DNA from: Bacteroidota bacterium
GTDB taxonomy: Bacteria > Bacteroidota > Bacteroidia > Bacteroidales > UBA5342
NCBI GenBank assembly: GCA_003249935.1
Contig: QKHT01000152.1
Span: 1-48,112, forward strand
Length of the DNA stretch: 48,112 nt
Reading direction: 5' to 3'
The notes under the pieces were generated by a model that had not been told where the DNA came from, did not search any database, and saw only the letters and a list, made by a program, of their open reading frames with translations. The translations under genes were made by a program, and so were the position numbers. Below, piece by piece: positions 24,562 through 32,066 of this stretch; positions within the stretch are counted from its first letter, which is position 1; every line of letters begins with the position of its first letter.

Positions 24562-25707
24562 TTAATTTTTTGCGGTAAGTGTGGGTTGAACCGGCCGGGT
24601 AAAGCGCGAAGGCCAAAATGGAAACAAATCGAATAATTCGCCCGAATAATAAAATTCGTAGGCTACTGAACCAAAGGTGTATCGTTTATTTCTGATGTTG
24701 ATGCCCGAACCACCAACTACCGGATTTGCTTTGGGTACCGAAACTTCGAAGCCGATGTTGAACAATGTGGCTAAAATTTCGGGGCGGTTGTCGATCGGAA
24801 ATCCGGCGCGTTCCCACTGCTTGTTTATCTGTTTTATATTCAGTGCGGCATACATATACGAATAGGTATGATCCTTGTACGAGGTTAGTCGCTGAAACCG
24901 TTCGCTCTCCTTTGCTGCTGTTTTAAAATCGAGCAAGTGCTCGTATTCGGGTCCCAGATAAAAAGGCGATGCCGTATCTTTAAGGTTGCGTTCAATGGTT
25001 TGAGCGGTAAAAGGTTTTATACCGGTTACGCCAAGCGAAAAGGTGGTCTCTACCGATAGTATTTTAAGTGGCCCGATCCATTTTTTGTACGCCTCGCGCG
25101 AGGAGTTAAACAGGCGGATTTGCTCGCCCACAAGTACCGAAACAATCAATCGTGGTTCAACCCCGGTCAGTGCAGCCACCGAATCAATCAGGTGTTTGTC
25201 CTTTTTTACCGCCAGTTTAAAATCACCCCACTCACGTATGTTCATCCATTCGTACACACTTCCCTTGTTGGTCAGGCTCTTGGCTTTTTTAGCGTTGAAA
25301 CTGTTCATGGCCTGTAAAAATGGCTTGTTGTCGGCCATGTGCAGGTTCACAGCATCTACCATCCTGAATGCCTCGTGTAAATTCTGCGTTTGATAATAGG
25401 CATTAAAAATATTTACGGCATTTTCGGGATAATAGTGGCTTATCACCATAATTTTGTGCATCAGTTCGGCTTCCGAAAAATCGATGGTTGCCGAGTCGGT
25501 TTTTCCCGATTTTCCGTACTTATCGGCAATATCCTGAAAGTAACGGTCGTTAAAATCTACCGTACCCGAACTGTCGGTAAGGTGTAGTTTCATGGCCACA
25601 AATGCACTGGTTAACACAAAGCCAATCAGAGCATTAATCAATATTGCGGCAAGGACAAAATACCTCCAGAATTTGTGCTTTTTAAAAAAGCTCAATATAG
25701 CGTTCAT
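24562..25707 (-). CDS. Membrane-anchored lysozyme-like protein (DUF1402-like)
   Basis: Starting at 25707 gives 381 residues. An N-terminal membrane anchor follows basic residues: FFKKHKFWRYFVLAAILINA, continuing hydrophobic to about residue 40. The middle region has TGVEPRLIVSVLVGEQIRLF followed by TFSLGVTGIKPFTAQTIERN and then RPEILATLFNIG. This set resembles DUF1402 proteins and, more loosely, the lysozyme/lytic transglycosylase fold, where the glutamate in GEQ would be catalytic. I assign this from remembered motifs, so the family is moderately sure and the activity is inference. The protein would act on peptidoglycan in the periplasm. The downstream phosphodiester glycosidase gene starts two bases after its stop codon. 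Confidence 0.65.
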   Translation of the reverse strand: MNAILSFFKKHKFWRYFVLAAILINALIGFVLTSAFVAMKLHLTDSSGTVDFNDRYFQDIADKYGKSGKTDSATIDFSEAELMHKIMVISHYYPENAVNIFNAYYQTQNLHEAFRMVDAVNLHMADNKPFLQAMNSFNAKKAKSLTNKGSVYEWMNIREWGDFKLAVKKDKHLIDSVAALTGVEPRLIVSVLVGEQIRLFNSSREAYKKWIGPLKILSVETTFSLGVTGIKPFTAQTIERNLKDTASPFYLGPEYEHLLDFKTAAKESERFQRLTSYKDHTYSYMYAALNIKQINKQWERAGFPIDNRPEILATLFNIGFEVSVPKANPVVGGSGINIRNKRYTFGSVAYEFYYSGELFDLFPFWPSRFTRPVQPTLTAKN

Positions 25708-25856
25708 AACTGGTTTTAAAATAAAACGCAAAAGTATAAAACTTACTTCAATATTTTGTATGTGCGTATAAGCTGATGTAAATTAGTTTAGTTAATTATG
25801 TGAAATTCAGTAAATAAAGTTACCTGTATTGTTTGAACCGGAATGTTTGGGTTTGA

Positions 25857-25893
25857 ATAAAAAAAATACCGCAACATTAACTGCTGCGGTATT
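25857..25893 (-). terminator. Rho-independent terminator of the serine-palmitoyltransferase-like gene
   Basis: On the minus strand AATACCGCA pairs with TGCGGTATT (25893-25885 and 25873-25865), a nine-base-pair perfect stem with an 11-base loop, followed by eight T. It lies 20 bases after the stop codon at 25913. Confidence 0.85.
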
Positions 25894-25912
25894 CCTAAAT
25901 GTTTTTATTGTT

Positions 25913-27157
25913 TTATTTCCACTGTGCAAATCCTTCGCCAACATATTTGCCGGCAGCCAAATTATCGCGAACGGCTTTAAACGAGGCAATGGTATACTCT
26001 ACGTCTTCGATGGTGTGAACCGCCGTAGGTATTAATCGAAGTAACAACTGCCCTTTAGGTATAACCGGATAAATTACAATCGAACAGAACAGATTGTAAT
26101 TTTCGCGTAAATCCATAACCAAATTTGTGGCTTCCGGAACCGAGCCCGAAAGATATACCGGTGTTACAGGCGATTCTGTTTTGCCAAGGTCAAATCCCTG
26201 CGCCTTCAAACCTGCCTGAAGTGTATTTACCACATCCCACAATTTCGAGCGAAGTTCGGGATGGTTGCGAATAAGTTCCAAACGTTTCAATGAACCCTCT
26301 ACAATTGGCATTGGCAGCGATTTGGCATAAATCTGCGAGCGCAAATTGTAACGCAAATAGTTTACGATATCTTCGTCTGCTGCAACAAATGCACCAATTG
26401 TGGCCATCGCTTTTGCGAATGTGCAAAAGAGCACATCTACCTGATCCATTACACCAAAATGCTCGGGCGTTCCGGCACCGGTTGCACCCATTGTTCCAAA
26501 ACCGTGCGCATCGTCCACCAATAATCTGAAGGGATATTGTTTTTTAAATGCCACAATCTCGTCAAGTTTACCAAGGTCGCCGGCCATACCAAATACGCCC
26601 TCGGTTATAACCAACACTCCACCATTCTGTTTTTCTGCAAGTACGGTGGCACGTTTTAATTGTTTTTCGAAGTTTTCCATGTCGTTGTGCTGGTACACAA
26701 AACGTTTACCGATATGTAAACGCATGCCGTCGAGTATGCACGCATGGGCTTCCGAATCGTACACAATTACATCGTTACGGCTACACAACGAATCAATTAT
26801 TGATACCATTCCCTGATAACCGAAGTTGAGAAGGTACGAATCTTCCTTGCCTACAAAATCGGCAAGTTCCGACTCCAATTGTTCGTGTAAACTGGTTTGC
26901 CCACTCATCATACGTGCACCCATCGGATAGGCTAAGCCCCATTTGGCTGCGGCTTCCGCATCGGCCTTACGTACTTCGGGATGATTTGCCAAACCAATAT
27001 AATTGTTAAGGCTCCAGTTCAAAACCTCTTTACCTCTGAACACCATTCTTGGTTTAATCTCGCCTTCGAGTTTGGGGAACATGAAATATCCATGTGCCTG
27101 CTTACTGTATTGACCTAAGTCACCTTGATTTGCTCTTATTTTATTAAAAATATCCAC
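25913..27157 (-). CDS. PLP-dependent alpha-oxoamine synthase, probable serine palmitoyltransferase
   Basis: The 414-residue protein belongs to the alpha-oxoamine synthase family. Its PLP residues are visible: H138 in SEAHAC, D215-D216 and H218 in VDDAHGFG, and the Schiff-base lysine K249 in CTFAKAMATIG. Substrate-binding motifs include NNYIGLANHP and the ARMMSGQTSLHEQLE segment. In Bacteroidota such a gene, often named 2-amino-3-ketobutyrate CoA ligase, is the serine palmitoyltransferase making sphingolipid bases; glycine C-acetyltransferase is the main alternative. The start is GTG at 27157, the first in-frame start after a stop codon, and it has a promoter with the consensus boxes. Monocistronic, ended by a terminator. 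Confidence 0.85.
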   Translation of the reverse strand: MDIFNKIRANQGDLGQYSKQAHGYFMFPKLEGEIKPRMVFRGKEVLNWSLNNYIGLANHPEVRKADAEAAAKWGLAYPMGARMMSGQTSLHEQLESELADFVGKEDSYLLNFGYQGMVSIIDSLCSRNDVIVYDSEAHACILDGMRLHIGKRFVYQHNDMENFEKQLKRATVLAEKQNGGVLVITEGVFGMAGDLGKLDEIVAFKKQYPFRLLVDDAHGFGTMGATGAGTPEHFGVMDQVDVLFCTFAKAMATIGAFVAADEDIVNYLRYNLRSQIYAKSLPMPIVEGSLKRLELIRNHPELRSKLWDVVNTLQAGLKAQGFDLGKTESPVTPVYLSGSVPEATNLVMDLRENYNLFCSIVIYPVIPKGQLLLRLIPTAVHTIEDVEYTIASFKAVRDNLAAGKYVGEGFAQWK

Positions 27158-27183
27158 TTTAGTAAGTTTTTAATAACAACGTG

Positions 27184-27214
27184 CAAATGTAACTGTTTTA
27201 GTTCATGTTACAAA
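27184..27214 (-). promoter_or_regulatory. Promoter of the serine-palmitoyltransferase-like gene
   Basis: On the minus strand TTTG (27214-27211), 19 bases, then TACATTTG (27191-27184) match the phylum's -33/-7 consensus exactly. The transcript would start near 27178, about 20 bases before the GTG at 27157. Confidence 0.78.
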
Positions 27215-27521
27215 TCGTAATAATCAAAGAATTGTATCAAAACTGTTGTCTTATCCGTTTTTGGTCGGTTGTTTGGTATAAGCATTGTGTTAAATCATGC
27301 TATTGGGCTTAAAAACTGTACTTTATAACTTAAAGTAAGTTGAATGAATGGGTTTTTGCAAAAATTCTTAAAAGTGAAATATCCCCATTTTACCTTATGG
27401 TTTGAACATTTTTGAACCGTTATAGCATTGTTTTCCATTTCGGTCGAACCTTTTATACACCGGTTCTGCCCAAAATTAAAGTAAGGGAATGGATAAAAGA
27501 ATATAAAAGATATGTTTACTG
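27215..27521. other. Non-coding gap between divergent promoters
   Basis: About 300 A+T-rich bases between the minus-strand sphingolipid-gene promoter and the plus-strand bamD promoter. I see no gene, no strong hairpin and no repeat beyond short A/T runs. Confidence 0.5.
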
Positions 27522-27552
27522 TTTTAAAATTGAATAGAATAACCTAATTTTG
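27522..27552 (+). promoter_or_regulatory. bamD promoter placed next to the start codon
   Basis: TTTT at 27522-27525, a 19-base spacer, then TAATTTTG at 27545-27552 fits the -33/-7 pattern with one mismatch in the first box. The predicted transcription start, 4-7 bases downstream, is only a few bases before the ATG at 27562, so the bamD mRNA would be nearly leaderless. Confidence 0.6.
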
Positions 27553-27561
27553 CAGGGTTTT

Positions 27562-28383
27562 ATGAAAATGAACAAGATACTTACAATAGTAGCCTCGGCA
27601 GTTATTTTGGCCGGTTGCAGCGAATATCAGAAGGTATTGAAAAGTACCGATCGCGATTATCGTTATCTCAAAGCCAAGGAGTACTACCAAAAAGGCGATT
27701 TCGTAAAAGCAACATCGTTGCTGGACGATATGGTGCCCTATTTTAAAGGAACCGACAAGGCCGAAGAAGCATTGTATATTCAGGCAGAATGCTATTTTGG
27801 TCAGAAAGATTACGAAATGTCGGCCCACTATTTCAGGCAACTGGCCAAAATGTATCCGGGGAGCAGTTATGTCGAAGATTGTTATTATATGGAGGCATTG
27901 TCGTATTACAAAAGTTCTCCAAAACCCAGGCTCGATCAGGCTAATACACAACAGGCAATAGATGCCTTTCTAACGTATATCGAACTTTATCCCGAAACAT
28001 CAAAAGCCAAGGAAGTTGAAGGATATATACAGGATTTACAGGATAAACTGGCCTATAAGTCGTATTTAAATGCGAAGTTGTACTTCGATTTAGGAAACTA
28101 TTTGGGCAATAATTATAAAGCCGCAGTGATAGAGGCACAAAACAGTCTTAAAAAATATCCCGGGTCCAAACATGCCGAAGATCTTTCGTTTTTAATTCTG
28201 AAATCGAAATATATTCAGGCCATCAATAGTATCGAAGAAAAAGTGGCCGAGCGATTCCGCGATACCATTGATGAATACTATTCATTTAAAAACGATTTTC
28301 CGAATAGTAAGTATTTGTCCGATGCAGAAAAAATGTTTCGGGAAAGTGAGAAAGTAATCAAATCTTTCGAAAGTAAAAAGTAA
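27562..28383 (+). CDS. bamD: Outer-membrane assembly lipoprotein BamD
   Basis: From ATG 27562 the 273-residue protein has a lipoprotein signal, with the lipobox ending at LAGC within the first 20 residues. A second ATG lies two codons later. TPR-like repeats follow: YLKAKEYYQKGDFVKATSLL, EEALYIQAECYFGQKDYEMS, and AIDAFLTYIELYPETSKAKE, then the C-terminal NNYKAAVIEAQNSLKKYP. BamD is the essential TPR lipoprotein of the Bam complex, which inserts beta-barrel proteins into the outer membrane. The gene is followed 19 bases later by rpoZ and then coaBC, an order conserved across Bacteroidota. The promoter sits just before the start codon. Confidence 0.93.
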   Translation: MKMNKILTIVASAVILAGCSEYQKVLKSTDRDYRYLKAKEYYQKGDFVKATSLLDDMVPYFKGTDKAEEALYIQAECYFGQKDYEMSAHYFRQLAKMYPGSSYVEDCYYMEALSYYKSSPKPRLDQANTQQAIDAFLTYIELYPETSKAKEVEGYIQDLQDKLAYKSYLNAKLYFDLGNYLGNNYKAAVIEAQNSLKKYPGSKHAEDLSFLILKSKYIQAINSIEEKVAERFRDTIDEYYSFKNDFPNSKYLSDAEKMFRESEKVIKSFESKK

Positions 28384-28402
28384 CGACATAAATAACAGCG
28401 AT

Positions 28403-28738
28403 ATGGATTTCAAAAAAGTGAAAGCACCAGGCAACACCATTACACGTGATATGAACGAGTTTGCCAATAAAACCGGTAATGTGTACGAAAGTGTGTCGAT
28501 TATCAGCAAACGATCGAACCAAATTTCGGTTGAAATTAAGCAGGAACTCGACCGTAAATTGCAGGAATTTGCTTCTTATACCGATAATCTCGATGAGGTT
28601 TTCGAGAATCGTGAACAAATAGAGATTTCGAAATACTACGAAAAACTTCCTAAGCCTACTTTGGTTGCGACCGAAGAGTTTTTGGCCGACGAAGTATATT
28701 TTCGTAATCATTCGAACGATCGCAAATTAAAACGGTAG
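28403..28738 (+). CDS. rpoZ: RNA polymerase omega subunit (RpoZ-like)
   Basis: The 111-residue protein is of the Bacteroidota omega type. It contains TGNVYESVSIISKRSNQISV near residue 25, which matches the N-terminal conserved helix of omega (the TxNRYELVxxxxKRARQL-like pattern), followed by KQELDRKLQEFASYTDNLDE. The omega subunit promotes assembly of RNA polymerase. Its position between bamD and coaBC is the family context for this phylum. It begins 19 bases after bamD, so it is expected to be co-transcribed. The identification rests on the helix pattern and on gene order. Confidence 0.85.
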   Translation: MDFKKVKAPGNTITRDMNEFANKTGNVYESVSIISKRSNQISVEIKQELDRKLQEFASYTDNLDEVFENREQIEISKYYEKLPKPTLVATEEFLADEVYFRNHSNDRKLKR

Positions 28739-28809
28739 TAACAAGTGTTTTAACGAAATAGTTGCCGGTAGCCTTTCGGGTTATCCGGCATTTATTGTTT
28801 TATAATTCC

Positions 28810-30012
28810 ATGAGACTGAAAGGGAAGAACATTGTATTAGGGATAACGGGAAGTATTGCAGCCTACAAAGCCGCTTATCTTTTGCGTGCCTTAAAAAAGG
28901 AGGGTGCCGATGTACAGGTTATAATTACTCCGGCCGGTAAAGAGTTTATTACGCCGGTAACCCTTTCTGCCTTATCCAATCGTCCGGTTATCAGCGAGTT
29001 CTTTTCGGCCAATTCGGGCAGTTGGAACAGTCATGTCGATCTGGGGCTTTGGGCCGATTTGTTTGTTGTGGCACCTGCATCTGCAAGTACTATTGCAAAA
29101 ATGGCCCATGGGTTGGCCGATAATATGCTTATAACAAGCTATTTGTCTACCCGTGCCAAAGTTATGGTAGCACCGGCGATGGACCTCGATATGTTTTCGC
29201 ATCCCACCACGGTACAAAACATTGGCATACTCAAAGCCAATGGTCATATTATTATTGAACCGGCCAGTGGCGAATTGGCCAGTGGTCTTATCGGAAAGGG
29301 CCGGATGGAAGAACCTGAGGTCATTCTCGAACATATAGTGGCTCACTTTGCAGCGTCGCAAATACTTGCCGGCAAAACTGTGCTTATAACAGCAGGCCCA
29401 ACTTACGAACGCATCGATCCGGTGCGGTTTATCGGCAATCACTCTTCGGGTAAAATGGGGTTTGCCATAGCAGAGCAATGTGCACAACTGGGTGCAAAAG
29501 TGGTTCTTGTAGCCGGTCCGGTTAGTTTGCCAACACCTCAGGGGCATATCGAACGCATCAATGTCGTTTCGGCCGGCGAAATGTACGAAGCCGCAGTTTC
29601 ACGGTTCAACCAATGCCATTTTGCAATTATGTCGGCTGCTGTGGCCGATTTTACCCCTGCACATTCTGCCGATGAAAAGATAAAACGCGGTGATGCCGAT
29701 TTATCGGTTCAGCTAAAACCTACAAAAGATATTGCCGCACAATTGGGAAGTCTGAAACGAAACGATCAGATTTTGGTTGGTTTTGCGCTCGAAACGCAAG
29801 ATGAAACAAATAATGCGTTGAACAAACTTTCGAGAAAAAATCTCGATTTTATTGTGCTCAACAGCCTTAATGATACAGGGGCTGGCTTTGGGGGTGATAC
29901 CAATAAAGTTACTATTTGGCACAAGAGTGGAAAAATGTGGCCTTTCGAACTTAAATCAAAAACATTAGTAGCCAGAGATATCATTTCGGTTTTGGTTGAA
30001 AATATGCAATAA
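28810..30012 (+). CDS. coaBC: Bifunctional phosphopantothenoylcysteine decarboxylase/phosphopantothenate-cysteine ligase CoaBC
   Basis: The start at 28810 gives 400 residues beginning MRLKGKNIVLGITGSIAAYK. The FMN-binding decarboxylase half has the SHVDLGLWADLFVVAPASAS segment with the active histidine and VMVAPAMDLDMFSHPTT. The usual Asn of the PxMNxxM motif is Asp here, as I recall for Bacteroidota relatives. The ligase half begins at AGKTVLITAGPTYERIDPVR, then FIGNHSSGKMGFAIAEQCAQ and the KLKPTKDI-like segment QLKPTKDIAAQL. CoaBC performs two steps of coenzyme A synthesis from phosphopantothenate. An upstream start at 28762 adds residues not in the family. It closes the bamD-rpoZ-coaBC operon. 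Confidence 0.94.
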   Translation: MRLKGKNIVLGITGSIAAYKAAYLLRALKKEGADVQVIITPAGKEFITPVTLSALSNRPVISEFFSANSGSWNSHVDLGLWADLFVVAPASASTIAKMAHGLADNMLITSYLSTRAKVMVAPAMDLDMFSHPTTVQNIGILKANGHIIIEPASGELASGLIGKGRMEEPEVILEHIVAHFAASQILAGKTVLITAGPTYERIDPVRFIGNHSSGKMGFAIAEQCAQLGAKVVLVAGPVSLPTPQGHIERINVVSAGEMYEAAVSRFNQCHFAIMSAAVADFTPAHSADEKIKRGDADLSVQLKPTKDIAAQLGSLKRNDQILVGFALETQDETNNALNKLSRKNLDFIVLNSLNDTGAGFGGDTNKVTIWHKSGKMWPFELKSKTLVARDIISVLVENMQ

Positions 30013-30055
30013 AATGAATAAGATATTTGTAAGGTCTTCTCTTTTTATGTTATTT

Positions 30056-30080
30056 TGCACAGAATCTTATATTTTGTGCA
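30056..30080. promoter_or_regulatory. Palindrome overlapping the tetR start region
   Basis: TGCACA at 30056-30061 and TGTGCA at 30075-30080 are a perfect six-base inverted repeat with a 13-base spacer, ending eight bases before the tetR ATG. The size and place suit a TetR-family operator for self-repression. Confidence 0.5.
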
Positions 30081-30087
30081 GTATACG

Positions 30088-30702
30088 ATGAATACATCAC
30101 GCGATACCCGCTCCAAAATAGTAAATGTAGCACGTAAAGTGTTTGCTCAACTTAGTGTGCATCGAACCACTATGGATGATATAGCGGTGGCTTCGCAACT
30201 GGGGCGGCGTACATTATATACCTATTTCAAAAGCAAGGAGGAGCTTTACGAGGCCGTTGTAAATAAGGAGATTACAAAAATAATCGATAAACTTACCTCA
30301 GTAGCCGAATCTGAATTACCACCAAAGCAAAAGTTTGTGAAGTTTGCTTACCAACGAAAAAAATCGTTACGCGATTTAACTTTAGGAAATTCGGCCGTAC
30401 AGGATGATTTTATAACAAATTATAACCGGGTTGAGTTATTGCGTAGTGAGCTGGACGAACGCGAAATTGCACTTTTGCGCCGTATTCTCGAAGAGGGGAA
30501 CGAGGCCGGTGTTTTTGCGGTGCCACGTCCGGAATTGTTGAGTATTACGTTACAGTCTACTTTTAAATCGTTGGAAATAAGGTTCATAAAAGAAAATTTT
30601 AGTCGACAATGCGATATTCTACTATCAAATTTCATCTCTTCATTACTTAGAGGTATCGAAATACGAAAGGCCGAACAGGCAGAAAATCCTATTACAAATT
30701 AG
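30088..30702 (+). CDS. TetR-family transcriptional regulator
   Basis: The ATG at 30088 gives 204 residues beginning MNTSRDTRSKIVNVARKVFA. The TetR helix-turn-helix covers HRTTMDDIAVASQLGRRTLY and the following TYFKSKEELYEAVV, the diagnostic segment. The C-terminal ligand-binding half has no recognised signature. It is followed 56 bases later by a ketoacyl synthase III gene and probably regulates it, by analogy with lipid-responsive TetR regulators; the ligand is unknown. A palindrome just upstream of the start codon is the likely operator. An earlier frame start at 30055 would overlap that palindrome. Confidence 0.92.
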   Translation: MNTSRDTRSKIVNVARKVFAQLSVHRTTMDDIAVASQLGRRTLYTYFKSKEELYEAVVNKEITKIIDKLTSVAESELPPKQKFVKFAYQRKKSLRDLTLGNSAVQDDFITNYNRVELLRSELDEREIALLRRILEEGNEAGVFAVPRPELLSITLQSTFKSLEIRFIKENFSRQCDILLSNFISSLLRGIEIRKAEQAENPITN

Positions 30703-30758
30703 TTCAAAAACAGAAATTCAGAATATTCATAGTAAAAAATTAATACTGATTCGTAAAA

Positions 30759-31700
30759 ATGAAAATGTATATCACCGATTTGGCACATTACGTGTCCGAT
30801 CAACTGCTCCCTAATGCCTACTTCGAACAACTCAACGGATTAACCGATGAATGGATTTTTTCGCGTACGGGTATAAAAACACGTTCGCGCGCACCCGAAG
30901 GCGAAACAACCAATACAATGGCAATACGCGCAGTAGAAGGCTTGAAAACTACCGATTTCAGTGATATTGATTTGGTTGTAGGGTCAAGTTATTCGCCATT
31001 CGATACGGTGTACAGCCATGCGCATGCCGTTCAACGCTCATTTGCAATTGTAAACGCTCAGGTACTTTCCTTAACTTCTGCCTGCTCATCATTTATTAAT
31101 GCATTAGAAGTGGTACAAGGCTATTTTGCCATGGGAAAGGCTAAAAAAGCCATCGTCGTAGCTTCGGAACATAATTCTTATTATGGTCACGACGATTGCG
31201 AGAAAAGCGGACATTTATGGGGCGACGGGGCTTTTGCTTGCATTATTACAGGGTGCGATGAACCAATGGATGCACCTGAAATTACCGATATCTATACTAA
31301 GGGACTTGGTCACATTGGCGCAGCAAACGAATCGGTATATCTGTATCCAAAAACCGAAGGTTTAAAAATGCCAAATGGTCGCGATGTATTTATTTTTGCA
31401 ACCACATATATGGAAGAGGCTTTGATCGAATTGATGAAGCGTAATCATTACGACCTCACAGATCTTAATTATATTATTCCACATCAGGCCAATAACCGTA
31501 TTATAACCAATTTGGCTTCGCGAATGAAGTTGCCGGTCGAAAAAGTGTTTACCAACATCGAAAAGTACGGAAACACAGGCAGTGCCAGTACGGGGATCTG
31601 TTTGTCGGAAAACTTCGACACAATCGAAAAAGGTAGTCTTGTCGGATTCACAGTATTTGGCGGCGGATATTCCTGCGGTTCAATGCTGGTTCAGTTTTAA
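30759..31700 (+). CDS. 3-oxoacyl-ACP synthase III-type enzyme
   Basis: The 313-residue protein is a thiolase-fold condensing enzyme of the KAS III type. The catalytic triad is C109 in LTSACSSF, H242 in IPHQANNRI and N272 in YGNTGSAS. An EWIFSRTGIKTRSR segment near residue 31 is the typical FabH N-terminal motif. It could initiate fatty acid synthesis or serve a specialised pathway, such as a lipid head group or pigment; no acyl carrier or ketoreductase gene is adjacent. The ATGAAAATG opening allows a start two codons later. It lies 56 bases after the tetR gene and is followed by a strong terminator. Confidence 0.9.
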   Translation: MKMYITDLAHYVSDQLLPNAYFEQLNGLTDEWIFSRTGIKTRSRAPEGETTNTMAIRAVEGLKTTDFSDIDLVVGSSYSPFDTVYSHAHAVQRSFAIVNAQVLSLTSACSSFINALEVVQGYFAMGKAKKAIVVASEHNSYYGHDDCEKSGHLWGDGAFACIITGCDEPMDAPEITDIYTKGLGHIGAANESVYLYPKTEGLKMPNGRDVFIFATTYMEEALIELMKRNHYDLTDLNYIIPHQANNRIITNLASRMKLPVEKVFTNIEKYGNTGSASTGICLSENFDTIEKGSLVGFTVFGGGYSCGSMLVQF

Positions 31701-31726
31701 AAAAAAATAAGTCACCAACAAATACG

Positions 31727-31765
31727 CGGGCTAATCTTATAACAGGTTAGTCCGCTTTTGTTTTG
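31727..31765 (+). terminator. Terminator after the KAS III gene
   Basis: GCGGGCTAAT at 31727-31736 pairs with GTTAGTCCGC at 31747-31756, ten base pairs including G-T wobbles, followed by TTTTGTTTT. It lies 26 bases after the stop codon. Confidence 0.8.
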
Positions 31766-31841
31766 TAATATTAATGTAATATATTTTTCAATTGATTGAA
31801 ATCGTATATTTGTTGTATCGTAATATCTAAGGCGTAATATT
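31766..31841. repeat. Four copies of GTAATAT around the promoter before the response-regulator leader
   Basis: GTAATAT occurs at 31766-31772, 31777-31783, 31821-31827 and 31835-31841. The first two are 11 bases apart, one helical turn, and the second pair is 14 apart. They flank the probable promoter at 31785-31813. Tandem direct repeats of this kind are typical for OmpR-family regulators, so self-regulation by the downstream gene is possible. Confidence 0.45.
31785..31813 (+). promoter_or_regulatory. Probable promoter of the response-regulator leader
   Basis: TATATTTG at 31806-31813 fits the -7 consensus. TTTT at 31785-31788 serves as a weak -33 box with a 17-base spacer. The transcript would start near 31819 and run through the small ORF to the hairpin at 32000-32039. 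Confidence 0.5.
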
Positions 31842-31911
31842 GCACTACTTAATAGCAACATTGGTTCAGTTATATTAAGGCGTTTAAGGCATTATTGGAA
31901 GGAGTAAAGTG

Positions 31912-31968
31912 ATGCTGAAAAGTCCGTCTGCTTTTAAAGAATTGCTGTTCAATTCATTGTTGTTTTAA
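31912..31968 (+). CDS. Possible 18-residue leader peptide
   Basis: ATG at 31912 opens MLKSPSAFKELLFNSLLF, ending in TAA at 31966-31968. A strong Shine-Dalgarno-like AAGGAG (31899-31904) lies seven bases before the ATG, which is unusual for this phylum. Eight of 18 residues are Leu or Phe. It is followed by a small stem and then a strong terminator hairpin upstream of the response-regulator gene. This is the layout of a transcription-attenuation leader. It may also be a small membrane-active peptide or chance. Too short for family comparison. Confidence 0.4.
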   Translation: MLKSPSAFKELLFNSLLF

Positions 31969-31979
31969 GTACAGAAGTC

Positions 31980-32001
31980 GTTCCGGCGGGAATGGCGGAA
32001 C
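31980..32001 (+). other. Small stem-loop overlapping the terminator arm
   Basis: GTTCCG (31980-31985) pairs with CGGAAC (31996-32001) around a ten-base loop. Its last two bases are also the first two of the left arm of the terminator hairpin at 32000, so the two structures compete slightly. Confidence 0.35.
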
Positions 32002-32039
32002 ATCTCCCCTTTTTGTGGGAGATGTTTTCGATTTTTTTT
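32000..32039 (+). terminator. Strong terminator hairpin upstream of the response regulator
   Basis: ACATCTCCC at 32000-32008 pairs perfectly with GGGAGATGT at 32017-32025, followed by TTTTCGATTTTTTTT. It stands only 28 bases before the ATG of the response-regulator gene, in the direction of transcription, so it either ends a short leader RNA or attenuates the gene. Confidence 0.82.
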
Positions 32040-32066
32040 GAAAAACAAGGTTAACTTAAAAACAGA

